From Clostridium sp. CAG:1024 (lineage in GTDB: Bacteria; Bacillota; Clostridia; Christensenellales; CAG-138): a stretch of DNA of 15,759 bases. Below, piece after piece: positions 7,059-13,877 of the stretch (position 1 is the stretch's first letter; each line of letters begins with the position of its first letter). Location: positions 878-16,636 of the forward strand of contig HF985474.1 of the NCBI GenBank assembly GCA_000432015.1, read 5' to 3'. Made by a program: the position numbers and the translations under genes. The notes beneath the pieces are model-generated. The model did no database searches. It saw nothing but the letters and a program-made list of their open reading frames with translations, and was not told where the DNA came from.

Positions 7059-7436
7059 ATGGACAAGTGCATTTATGATGAAAACAACGGTCTTTGGTAC
7101 GAACTGCAAGGCGATTATTACATTCCCTGCCTGACGATCTCGGAGGAAGAACAACGGCCTATCGGCATATGGGGACGGCGACATCTAAGGTATATCCGAG
7201 AACATCGCAAAGCGCTCTATACCGGGTTGCTCCTCGACGGGAAGCTGAACGGCTACCTTGCCGATCTAAACGAGCAGGCGGCGGACATGTTCTTACGGAT
7301 GGTAAAAGAACTTGTCGAAAAGGAAGGCATCACGGAAACACTCAAAGCAGCAGACCAAATGGAATGGGTACGGCAGATGAACGCAGTACGGGAAATAGCA
7401 ATGGAGATCGTCAATAATGATTTAATCTATAACTAA
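7059..7436 (+). CDS. tnpV: Transposon-encoded protein TnpV
   Basis: The product is 125 residues. It matches the TnpV family pattern carried by many clostridial mobile elements: GDYYIPCL, then PIGIWGRRH, YIREHRKALYTGLLLDGKL, LADLNEQA and the closing EGITETLKAADQMEWVRQMN. TnpV has no established biochemical role and is a marker of such elements. The ATG at 7059 follows GGAGGA (7045-7050) by 8 nt; an in-frame TTG two codons earlier is less likely. The frame is GC-rich like the relaxase and integrase, unlike the adjacent R-M genes. It stands alone and is closed by a strong terminator. Confidence 0.85.
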   Translation: MDKCIYDENNGLWYELQGDYYIPCLTISEEEQRPIGIWGRRHLRYIREHRKALYTGLLLDGKLNGYLADLNEQAADMFLRMVKELVEKEGITETLKAADQMEWVRQMNAVREIAMEIVNNDLIYN

Positions 7437-7442
7437 TGCAAT

Positions 7443-7478
7443 ATAGCGGTTGAGGAAAGCATCTCAACCGCTATTTTT
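7443..7478 (+). terminator. Intrinsic terminator after tnpV
   Basis: ATAGCGGTTGAG (7443-7454) pairs perfectly over 12 bp with CTCAACCGCTAT (7463-7474) around an 8-nt loop, followed by TTTT (7475-7478). It insulates tnpV from the restriction operon. Confidence 0.9.
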
Positions 7479-7533
7479 AGTTCATTGCTGTCCTGTATTA
7501 TCCATAAAAATCCGTAAAAGTCAAAGAAAGTCC

Positions 7534-7562
7534 TTGATTGTCATGAGATGAGATGATATACT
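7534..7562 (+). promoter_or_regulatory. Sigma-A promoter of the HTH/restriction-modification operon
   Basis: TTGATT (7534-7539) and TATACT (7557-7562) are separated by 17 bases. Transcription would start near 7569, only a few bases before the GGGAGGAG Shine-Dalgarno (7572-7579). The untranslated leader is therefore very short. Confidence 0.75.
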
Positions 7563-7585
7563 TAACAAAATGGGAGGAGTATGCT

Positions 7586-7792
7586 ATGGCTGATGAAATT
7601 TTTACTGTCGCTCAAACGGCACAGTATCTTCAAGTTTGTGAAAAAACGGTACGACGTCTTATTAGTGCAAATAAACTAATCGCCTCTCGTGTGGGTGAAG
7701 GAAATCGATCTCTAAGAATTAAAAAATCTGATATAGATGATTATTTAGCAGAACACGTCAATAAAACGAAAGGAGTTACTGTCAATGAGTGA
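7586..7792 (+). CDS. Small excisionase-fold helix-turn-helix protein (possible R-M controller)
   Basis: The product is 68 residues. The pattern FTVAQTAQYLQVCEKTVRRLI-, then a basic turn and SLRIKKSDIDDYL, is the helix-turn-helix 17 / excisionase-family winged HTH. It covers residues about 5-55 and leaves only a short hydrophilic tail. The ATG at 7586 follows GGGAGGAG by 6 nt. Its 3' end overlaps the start of the restriction enzyme gene by 8 bp (ATGAGTGA), so translation is probably coupled. Two roles are possible: a transcriptional controller that times expression of the restriction enzyme, as C proteins do (those are normally XRE-type), or a recombination directionality factor. Linkage to the R-M gene and distance from the integrase favour the first. 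A second member of the fold sits at 12720-12935. Confidence 0.8.
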   Translation: MADEIFTVAQTAQYLQVCEKTVRRLISANKLIASRVGEGNRSLRIKKSDIDDYLAEHVNKTKGVTVNE

Positions 7793-10700
7793 AGAATTAA
7801 TTCAGAAAAATTTGGTAGAAGCTCCTGAGAAAATGGGCGATTGGAATTTCTACAATATCGGAGCTACGACACTCAAGGCATTAAAGGGCGCAAAAATCAT
7901 TCCTGACAGAGATTACGATGAGTACGAGACAAAAAAGCCGGATGCGCTTATTGTCAAAAAGCCGCTGGTTATTGCCGCAATTGAATATAAGGTTCCTGCA
8001 CAGTTGCGCACAGACAAGCAAATTGAAAAAGCTATTGAACAGGAGCTTGGAACCGCTCAGGTTTTACAGGCAAAAGTATATATTATTACTGACGGCAAGA
8101 AAAGTATCTGGGTCAATCCCGCAAATGGTCATGAGATTCTGCAGGAAGACGGCAGTAAAATCACGCTTAATTTTGATAAGAACAGTGCAGAGTGTATTGT
8201 TCTGATCAATAAAATCAGAGCATCTATCAACGCAACAAACGACACTATAAAAGCCGCTGCTTCGGTTGATCCACTGCCGCTGGCTGAAAAAGTTTGGCAG
8301 GATTTATGGGCCGTATCTGGTGCTACGCCGGAGAATTGCCTATACACTTTCGTTGAAATCTTTATCTTCAAATATCTCAGCGACCTTGGGGTGCTCAAAG
8401 GTATGTACTCGTTTTATGACCTTTTGAGCAAGTATTCAGGAAATAATGAAAATGAAGTTCTTGAATTCTATGCCTCAACAATTCGTGTGAAGATAAAAGA
8501 GCTCTTCCCCGGCAATCCCAAAGATAAAACCACTATTATCAATGGCACTATCTTTGTATCCAAAGATGATAAGGCTGTGTCCGGATATGCGACTGTATTC
8601 CATAAGATTCTGAAGCGTTTCAATGATTTTGGTACGCTTGAAAACATTGACTACGATTTCAAGAGCAAACTCTTTGAAACATTCCTGAAAGAATCCATCA
8701 GCAAGAAAAACTGGGGGCAGTATTTTACGCCCCTGAAGGTCGTCCGTGCCATTGTCAATATGGCAGACATTGAACCTGGCATGAGTATCTGTGACCCTGC
8801 GTGTGGTGTTGGCAAATTCCTGCTCGAACCCATTTTGCATAGTCTGGATCGGCTGTATGCTGTAAGCACAGACGAGGCCGGAAATGAAAAGCTGCTGCCT
8901 CAAATCACCCTTTCCGGATTCGACAAAGGCTTTGACAAGGATGAGCAGAAGACAATTATTCTTGCCAAGGCAAATATGCTGATTTATATGTCCGGCATGA
9001 TTAAAGAGCACCCCGGACTGACGAAACAATTCGCAGAACTGTTTAACAAGACCTTCACATTGCAGACGAACTCCATTCTCGGCACTTTAGCGAAGCCGAT
9101 TACTGAGGAATATGACTTGATCCTCACGAATCCTCCGTATGTCATGAGTGGCAGCAGCAATTTGAAGGAAGAAATCGCCAAGGACGACGCTCTAAAAAAA
9201 TACTTCTCCATAAGTGCCATGGGTATTGAAGGCTTGTTTATGGAGTGGATCATCCGCGCCTTGAAACCCGGGAAAAAGGCATTTATCGTCGTCCCGGACG
9301 GTATTATGAATCGCAGCAACGATAAAAAACTGCGTGATTTTATACTTGAACAGTGTAATATTGATGCAGTGATTTCTCTGCCGCTGAACACATTCTTCAC
9401 TACCAACAAGAAAACTTATATCCTTGCGTTGACGAAGAAAGTTGCTGTGAATGTTGGTGGAATTGCTACGTTGCCGAAGCAGACAACGCCTGTTTTCACT
9501 TATCTGTGCTCTGAAATCGGCGAAACCCGCGATGTGTACCGCTTTGACATCGAACAGAATGATTTGGAAACCGCTTCTGATCTGTTCAATATGTTCAAAG
9601 GAGCAAAGGCAAAATTCAAAACGGATGATAGACGTTGCAAAATCGTCGATATTGATGACTTTTATAACAGCGTTCTTTGGTCAGTCGATCGTTGGTGGAC
9701 TCGTGAAGAGAAAATTGAACTTGGCATTGTGGAAGAAACTCAGGTGATGTCGATGAACGACTTCTCGTCTCTTATTGGCGACATCTCTTCCTCGATTGCA
9801 GAATACCAAGAGCCAATAGAAGAATTGTTAAAAAAAAACAAAAATGAGGTATCCTTTCGGTTAGTATCGCTATCCGATGAAACAGCATTTGAAATAATAA
9901 ATAGCTCTCTCGGGAAAAACAGGCAGATTCTTTCACAGATTGATACAAAAGACAGCCAAAAGATACCTGTGTTTACTGCCGCTAAATTCCCCGTAGCCTA
10001 TATTGATGAAATTCCAGATAAAGTACCGATTGATGCCTCGGAAGAGATTCCGGTATTTTCGTTTGCTACAAACGGAGATGGCTCAGCCGGAACAAATTTC
10101 ATTATTCATACTACGCCGTTTTATATTAACTTGGATAGGCTTGCAATTAGAGCAATCGACCCTAACATTTTGACTCGTTATATCCCAATAGCTCTTCGTT
10201 ATATGAAAGAAGAATATGGGTTTAATCATGCGCATAAAGCAAACGTAACAAATATTAGCCAAGTCAGAATGAAAATTCCGGTCAATGATGCAAATGAGTT
10301 TGACACGGATATGCAGCGTAATGCAATTGAAACCAACGAGTTGTATTTGGAGTTGATTGAGTCTACAAAGAATAGTAAAGAAAAAGTCGCTTCATTCAGA
10401 CCACAAACAATTGTAAGCGAATGTGAGGTTAATAAATTTTCCCTTTCATATCTTTTTGATATTCAAAGAGGTAGTGGGAAATACACAAAGAAATACATTC
10501 AAAACCATACAGGAGAATATCCTTTATATTCAGGAAATACCACTGGCGTATTCGCTACGATTGATTCGTTCGATTTTAACTGTCCTTGTCTATCCTGGGC
10601 TATTGATGGTTTAGCAGGCTTTATGATGATTCACAATGAATCCTTTTCCGCAACGAATCACCGTGGAGTGCTAATTCCCCATGAAGATAAGCTTGGATTA

Positions 10701-10970
10701 ATTGACCTTCAATATATGAAATATACTTTGGAGCCGCTTTTCCGTGCAGCCAAAAAGGGCCGCGAGGGCGACAATGGAGAAAATGAATATACTACATTGC
10801 CTCCCTTTATGATAGCTGATATCATGGTTCCGGTGCCGGTTGATGGTCAAGGAAACATCAGTCTCGATGCGCAGAAAGAAATCGCCGCCAAGTATTTAGC
10901 TATCGAGCAGTGCAAGAATGAAGTCATTTCAAAACTTGATTCTTTAATCCAGCAAAAGATTGAATTATAA
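7785..10970 (+). CDS. Single-chain restriction-modification-specificity enzyme (Type IIG/IIB-like)
   Basis: The product is 1061 residues. Residues about 1-150 look like a PD-(D/E)XK nuclease of the HsdR-N/Mrr kind: PD (D53), 13 residues, then EYK (E67, K69). A helical region follows. The N6-adenine methylase has GQYFTP, motif I DPACGVGKF (337-345) and catalytic NPPY (449-452). Two target-recognition half-modules follow, about 690-865 and 880-1061, resembling the paired TRDs of HsdS, each ending in a helical spacer. Nuclease, methylase and two TRDs in one chain is the layout of the AloI/CjeI/HaeIV group. These recognise a bipartite site, methylate adenine and in some cases cut on both sides. 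That assignment is inference. No separate hsdR, hsdM or hsdS is nearby. The frame is AT-rich, a sign of separate origin. The start overlaps the HTH gene and has an AAAGGAG site. A run of nine A (9830-9838) lies at the methylase/TRD junction. Confidence 0.87.
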   Translation: MSEELIQKNLVEAPEKMGDWNFYNIGATTLKALKGAKIIPDRDYDEYETKKPDALIVKKPLVIAAIEYKVPAQLRTDKQIEKAIEQELGTAQVLQAKVYIITDGKKSIWVNPANGHEILQEDGSKITLNFDKNSAECIVLINKIRASINATNDTIKAAASVDPLPLAEKVWQDLWAVSGATPENCLYTFVEIFIFKYLSDLGVLKGMYSFYDLLSKYSGNNENEVLEFYASTIRVKIKELFPGNPKDKTTIINGTIFVSKDDKAVSGYATVFHKILKRFNDFGTLENIDYDFKSKLFETFLKESISKKNWGQYFTPLKVVRAIVNMADIEPGMSICDPACGVGKFLLEPILHSLDRLYAVSTDEAGNEKLLPQITLSGFDKGFDKDEQKTIILAKANMLIYMSGMIKEHPGLTKQFAELFNKTFTLQTNSILGTLAKPITEEYDLILTNPPYVMSGSSNLKEEIAKDDALKKYFSISAMGIEGLFMEWIIRALKPGKKAFIVVPDGIMNRSNDKKLRDFILEQCNIDAVISLPLNTFFTTNKKTYILALTKKVAVNVGGIATLPKQTTPVFTYLCSEIGETRDVYRFDIEQNDLETASDLFNMFKGAKAKFKTDDRRCKIVDIDDFYNSVLWSVDRWWTREEKIELGIVEETQVMSMNDFSSLIGDISSSIAEYQEPIEELLKKNKNEVSFRLVSLSDETAFEIINSSLGKNRQILSQIDTKDSQKIPVFTAAKFPVAYIDEIPDKVPIDASEEIPVFSFATNGDGSAGTNFIIHTTPFYINLDRLAIRAIDPNILTRYIPIALRYMKEEYGFNHAHKANVTNISQVRMKIPVNDANEFDTDMQRNAIETNELYLELIESTKNSKEKVASFRPQTIVSECEVNKFSLSYLFDIQRGSGKYTKKYIQNHTGEYPLYSGNTTGVFATIDSFDFNCPCLSWAIDGLAGFMMIHNESFSATNHRGVLIPHEDKLGLIDLQYMKYTLEPLFRAAKKGREGDNGENEYTTLPPFMIADIMVPVPVDGQGNISLDAQKEIAAKYLAIEQCKNEVISKLDSLIQQKIEL
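9830..9839 (+). repeat. A9 tract with slippery heptamer in the R-M gene
   Basis: Nine consecutive A residues (9830-9838) followed by C. In the reading frame this is TTA AAA AAA AAC, so a correctly phased A-AAA-AAC heptamer is present. A -1 shift meets TGA at 9845-9847. A +1 shift meets TAG within about ten codons. It lies at residues 682-685, at the hinge between methylase and first TRD. Confidence 0.8.
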
Positions 10971-10984
10971 CAATAGGATAAGGA

Positions 10985-11008
10985 AGCCGGGTACGCAAAT
11001 ACCCGGCT
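10985..11008. terminator. Hairpin downstream of the R-M gene
   Basis: AGCCGGGTA (10985-10993) pairs perfectly with TACCCGGCT (11000-11008), loop CGCAAA, 15 nt after the R-M stop. No good T-run follows on either strand, although the minus strand continues TTCCTT. It is likely a transcript end between convergent genes. Confidence 0.5.
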
Positions 11009-11023
11009 GCTGTTCTATGTACG

Positions 11024-11043
11024 CACCGCCGAAAGCGGCGGTG
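11024..11043. terminator. Hairpin downstream of the relaxase gene
   Basis: CACCGCCG (11024-11031) pairs with CGGCGGTG (11036-11043) around a 4-nt loop, 15 nt past the relaxase stop on the minus strand. It lacks a T-run. With the neighbouring hairpin it separates the convergent cargo and mobilization modules. Confidence 0.45.
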
Positions 11044-11058
11044 TTGGTGTCTGTTGTC

Positions 11059-12468
11059 TTATCGTTCGTCCCTGTCTCGGTAGGAACGCTTTGAAGGCTT
11101 CTGTGCCTCGTCCCGTATTCTGTGAAGCTGTGCCACAACGCTTCTGCGCTCCGGCGGCTTCTTTTCTTCGGCTGGTTTTCCCTCGACCTGCTGCTTCCAT
11201 TCCGCAAGCTCCCACTCATACTGCTTTACTATGCGCTCAGCCTTATTGTAGGCGGCCATGAATGCCTGCCCGTCGGGGTAGCCATATTCGCGAACCATAC
11301 GGGAAATCCTGTCTTTGAGATCGCTGACTTTCTTTTCGGTGGCCTCTATTTCTGCTTCTTTTGCTTTTCTCTCCTTACCTTTGAAAATGCCTGTGATTTC
11401 GGAAAGCTGCGCTCTCAGCTCCGGCAGCTTAGTGTCCTGTATCTGCTTGATTTCGGATGCACACTTTCTGAGCCGGTGCAAAAGCTCTTTCATCTCTTTG
11501 AATACTGCCATGTCGATACCGGGCTTCGGTTTCGGCGGCAGCTTTGCCTGACGGATCAGAAGCTCCAAAATCGACTTTGCTTTCTGTATGATGGTACGAA
11601 ATAAGCCCGGTAGCCATCCGTGTTCGGAAATGGAGTATTTACTCCTGTTTTGGATCTCCTCGCGCTTGATTTCAAGTACCTTCTCCTCCGGTACGCCGAC
11701 CACCAGTGCGAGGTCAGCGGTGCGGTTCCAATCCTGTCGTGCTTCGTTGTCAGCCCGTATCTCATCAGCCAGAGGATTATTCTTGCCGATCTTCTTTGTC
11801 GGAAGATACACACTGTTCTGGTCGAATACGACAAGCTTTTCTTCTTCTCTGACATGAAGGTTGATCTGTTCGGTCAGCAGTTCCTTTACTTCTGTCAGAA
11901 AGCCCTTGCTTTTGAAAAAGGTGTTCTTTGTCGTAAACATGTGCTGCTCGTAGATTTCCCCTTTGGGGATCACCGTGCAGCCTTTGCGGATCGTTCCATC
12001 TTCTCCTGTGATCTCTTTCTTCGTCCGCACCCGTTTCCCGGTCTCATCGAAGTACACAGCGCGGATGGCGATCTTGTTGTCCGGCGTTTCCAGTAGTAGC
12101 CGCTCGGAAAAAATCAGATGGATGTGATAGTTGGTTTTTGTCTTGTTGTAGTGGAGTGCGGAAGTACATTCCACTCCGTACTGCCCTTTGAATCTCTCGG
12201 TGAACTCTTTCAGTACCTCATCGGGATCGTATCGGGTGTAGTTCTCCGGAAGAGCGATAATCAGTTCCCTTGCTTCGATACATTTTCCCTCAGTGCCGCA
12301 TCGTTTGAACTCCTGCCGACTTTCCCTTGCAAGGCACGTCCAGAACTCGGTATCAGCGGTATCGTAGACGGCGAACAGGTTTTCCTGTCTGTCCGGGCTT
12401 GCGATATAGCAGATGCGTCCTTTCAGATCGGGCAGCTTGCTCATCTGGATGAACGAATGCCGTGGCAT
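11059..12468 (-). CDS. MobA/MobL-family relaxase
   Basis: The product is 469 residues. A relaxase nicks oriT and pilots the DNA strand during conjugative mobilization. The metal-binding histidine motif is seen in ALHYNKTKTNYHIHLIFSER, with H106, H115 and H117 (H-x8-H-x-H). The relaxase domain covers about residues 1-215. Candidate active-site tyrosines are Y21 and Y35, which I cannot decide between. The C-terminal part (about 315-460) is charged and coiled-coil-like with a very basic end (KPSKRSYRDRDER), suited to DNA or partner contact. The ATG at 12468 follows GGTGAT, a partial Shine-Dalgarno. It lies downstream of the oriT-like tract and the Xis-like gene on the same strand. No MobC accessory gene or coupling protein is present. 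Confidence 0.85.
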   Translation of the reverse strand: MPRHSFIQMSKLPDLKGRICYIASPDRQENLFAVYDTADTEFWTCLARESRQEFKRCGTEGKCIEARELIIALPENYTRYDPDEVLKEFTERFKGQYGVECTSALHYNKTKTNYHIHLIFSERLLLETPDNKIAIRAVYFDETGKRVRTKKEITGEDGTIRKGCTVIPKGEIYEQHMFTTKNTFFKSKGFLTEVKELLTEQINLHVREEEKLVVFDQNSVYLPTKKIGKNNPLADEIRADNEARQDWNRTADLALVVGVPEEKVLEIKREEIQNRSKYSISEHGWLPGLFRTIIQKAKSILELLIRQAKLPPKPKPGIDMAVFKEMKELLHRLRKCASEIKQIQDTKLPELRAQLSEITGIFKGKERKAKEAEIEATEKKVSDLKDRISRMVREYGYPDGQAFMAAYNKAERIVKQYEWELAEWKQQVEGKPAEEKKPPERRSVVAQLHRIRDEAQKPSKRSYRDRDER

Positions 12469-12474
12469 GGTTCA

Positions 12475-12719
12475 TCACCGTTCTTTTTTGCAACTGCATA
12501 CGGCAGTTGCCGCTGCGGGGGTAGTCAGAGACCAACGGAGCAGCGATAGAAAAATGCTGCAGCATTTTTCTCTGTATCGAATGTGAGGCGGGCTGCCCGA
12601 ACACTCGATACAAGCCCTCCGCAGGAGCGAAATACCCGGAGTACGAACCGTCAGGTTTGTGCGAGGGGTGTATTTCGCTCTCAGACGGCGAGGCCTTGAG
12701 AGAATGCTTTTCGTAAGCA
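12475..12719. other. Inverted-repeat-rich tract, candidate oriT
   Basis: No credible gene lies between relaxase and Xis-like gene. Five nested or successive inverted repeats do. They are GCAACTGC/GCAGTTGC (12490-12510), a perfect 24-nt palindrome centred on CTGCAG (12548-12571), and TGTATCGA/TCGATACA (12573-12612) enclosing CGGG-CTG-CCCG. The remaining two are GAGCGAAATAC/GTATTTCGCTC (12625-12680) enclosing AACC-GTCA-GGTT, and ATGCTT/AAGCAT (12704-12720). Origins of transfer are typically arrays of inverted repeats next to the relaxase gene. The position and density of repeats support oriT; the nick site cannot be named. Confidence 0.6.
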
Positions 12720-12935
12720 TCATACCACCTCCTTTACTTCGTCCCTGCATCGTAAGTTTCTTCCCTGGTTGACGGTCATGAAACGCTCCAGCGTATCCGT
12801 CCGGATAATGGTTTTCCGTCCGACCTTGAGCACCGGGAGCTTGCCCCAATCCACCAAAGCGCGCATGGTGTTTCGTCCGATCCCGGACATTTCTGCCGCT
12901 TCTTCAATGGTCATACCGATTTTTACAACGCTCAT
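12720..12935 (-). CDS. Xis-like small helix-turn-helix protein
   Basis: The product is 71 residues. The pattern is that of helix-turn-helix 17 / excisionase-family proteins: MTIEEAAEMSGIGRNTMRALVDWGKLPVLKVGRKTIIRTDTLERFM. The fold fills residues about 7-55. The ATG at 12935 has AAAGGAG (complement of about 12945-12951) well placed upstream; the frame stays open further upstream but those residues overlap the promoter and show no family pattern. It is the first gene transcribed from the strong minus-strand promoter, ahead of the oriT-like tract and relaxase. It may be the excisionase of the element or an accessory factor binding near oriT. Family members of this kind often accompany relaxase or integrase genes in clostridial elements. 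Confidence 0.8.
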   Translation of the reverse strand: MSVVKIGMTIEEAAEMSGIGRNTMRALVDWGKLPVLKVGRKTIIRTDTLERFMTVNQGRNLRCRDEVKEVV

Positions 12936-12966
12936 ATCTTCTTTCTCCTTTCGATAGTGCTCATTC

Positions 12967-13081
12967 TGCAACGATGGCAAGTATAGTATACGCAATCTGC
13001 TATCACTTGTCAACTCATTTTGCAACGAATTAAAAAGAAAATATGAAAAAAGTTGTAAATTGCTATTGCAAACTGCAACGA
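12967..13081. promoter_or_regulatory. Three TGCAACGA operator-like copies in the divergent control region
   Basis: TGCAACGA occurs at 12967-12974, 13021-13028 and 13074-13081, all on the plus strand. One lies at the start region of the minus-strand promoter, one behind its -35 box, and one inside the spacer of the plus-strand promoter. A related TTGTAA/TTGCAA pair lies at about 13053-13071. The XRE repressor encoded next door is the natural candidate ligand. Confidence 0.6.
12985..13013 (-). promoter_or_regulatory. Consensus sigma-A promoter for the xis-like/relaxase transcript
   Basis: On the minus strand TTGACA (complement of 13008-13013), 17 bases, TATACT (complement of 12985-12990). Both boxes are essentially perfect. 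A promoter this strong normally needs repression, which fits the TGCAACGA copies at 12967-12974 (near the transcription start) and 13021-13028 (just upstream of the -35). Confidence 0.9.
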
Positions 13082-13094
13082 CATGTGCTATACT
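13066..13094 (+). promoter_or_regulatory. Sigma-A promoter of the XRE repressor gene
   Basis: TTGCAA (13066-13071), 17 bases, TATACT (13089-13094). Transcription would start near 13101, just before the Shine-Dalgarno GAGGTGA (13104-13110). A TGCAACGA copy (13074-13081) sits in the spacer, as expected for autorepression. Confidence 0.75.
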
Positions 13095-13118
13095 AACGTC
13101 AGTGAGGTGAATAAGCCT

Positions 13119-13784
13119 ATGACAAAAGATAACAGCTTCACCGCAAAACAGGTCGGTGAAAGAATCAGAGAACGCAGGACGGAACTGCGCCTGTCCATGA
13201 GCCAGCTCGGAGACCGTCTCAGCGTAAACAAATCCACCATACAGAGATACGAGACAGGCGGCGTTGATCCGGAAAGAACGATCCTCATCGTACCGATTGC
13301 GGAAGCTCTGGAAACGACACCGGAATGGCTGACAGGCAAATCCGATGCCAAGGAGTATGACAGCTATACCCTGTGCAGGAAGGCCATCGAACAGCACATT
13401 TCGGACTACCTTGACAGCATGACAAGTGCCGTACAGGGTCAGCCGCACCAGCAGCTTTTGACCACCTTCCTCGGTGAGATCGTCGATCTCTATGCCCTGT
13501 TCTGTGAACACTTCGCAAAGGCAATGGCAGAGGTAGACAAGATCGCAGAGGATGAAGGACTGAAAGAATCTCTGAGACGGTATGCGCTAGAATCCGGTGC
13601 AATTACGGAAAAGGTCTATCGCAAAGAGATGGAAGCGCCCGTGGAAGATATGAAACGATTTATGGATGGTCTTTTACATATCTACGATGAGGGACGCACC
13701 AATGTAAAGATCGGCGACCTCCTCGGGATCAAGCAGGAAGCGATGAGGCGGCTTCCTGAAAAAGACGAATCCGTGGCACCTTGA
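13119..13784 (+). CDS. XRE-family helix-turn-helix repressor of the element
   Basis: The product is 221 residues. Residues about 10-65 form a Cro/CI-type HTH: VGERIRERRTELRLSMSQLG, NKSTIQRYETGG and IAEALETTPEWLTG. The rest is a helical, charged domain with no peptidase signature (no LexA-like Ser/Lys pair seen), so release by self-cleavage is unlikely. The ATG at 13119 follows GAGGTGA by 8 nt. An in-frame ATG at 13083 lies inside the promoter and is rejected. It is transcribed divergently from the xis-like/relaxase genes and precedes the integrase by 93 nt. It probably controls both through the shared operator region. Confidence 0.82.
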   Translation: MTKDNSFTAKQVGERIRERRTELRLSMSQLGDRLSVNKSTIQRYETGGVDPERTILIVPIAEALETTPEWLTGKSDAKEYDSYTLCRKAIEQHISDYLDSMTSAVQGQPHQQLLTTFLGEIVDLYALFCEHFAKAMAEVDKIAEDEGLKESLRRYALESGAITEKVYRKEMEAPVEDMKRFMDGLLHIYDEGRTNVKIGDLLGIKQEAMRRLPEKDESVAP

Positions 13785-13877
13785 CAACAGAGTTTACCGG
13801 CTGATCTCAGCCGATAACGAATAAAGCGTATATGTCACAGACCCGGCTGCCACGGATAGAAAGGAGAATTATTATCT

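Noticed and set aside
11122..12549. Several plus-strand frames of 89-160 codons across the relaxase
   Set aside because: They are antisense shadows of the relaxase gene with atypical composition (Phe/Leu/Cys-rich) and no ribosome sites.
12475..12849. Minus-strand frame of about 124 codons as a MobC-like gene
   Set aside because: It overlaps the Xis-like gene in another frame, has no family pattern and runs through the palindrome array.
12720..13511. A 263-codon minus-strand frame extending the Xis-like gene upstream
   Set aside because: The extension runs antisense through the XRE gene and over the promoter. The Shine-Dalgarno and homology both set the start at 12935.
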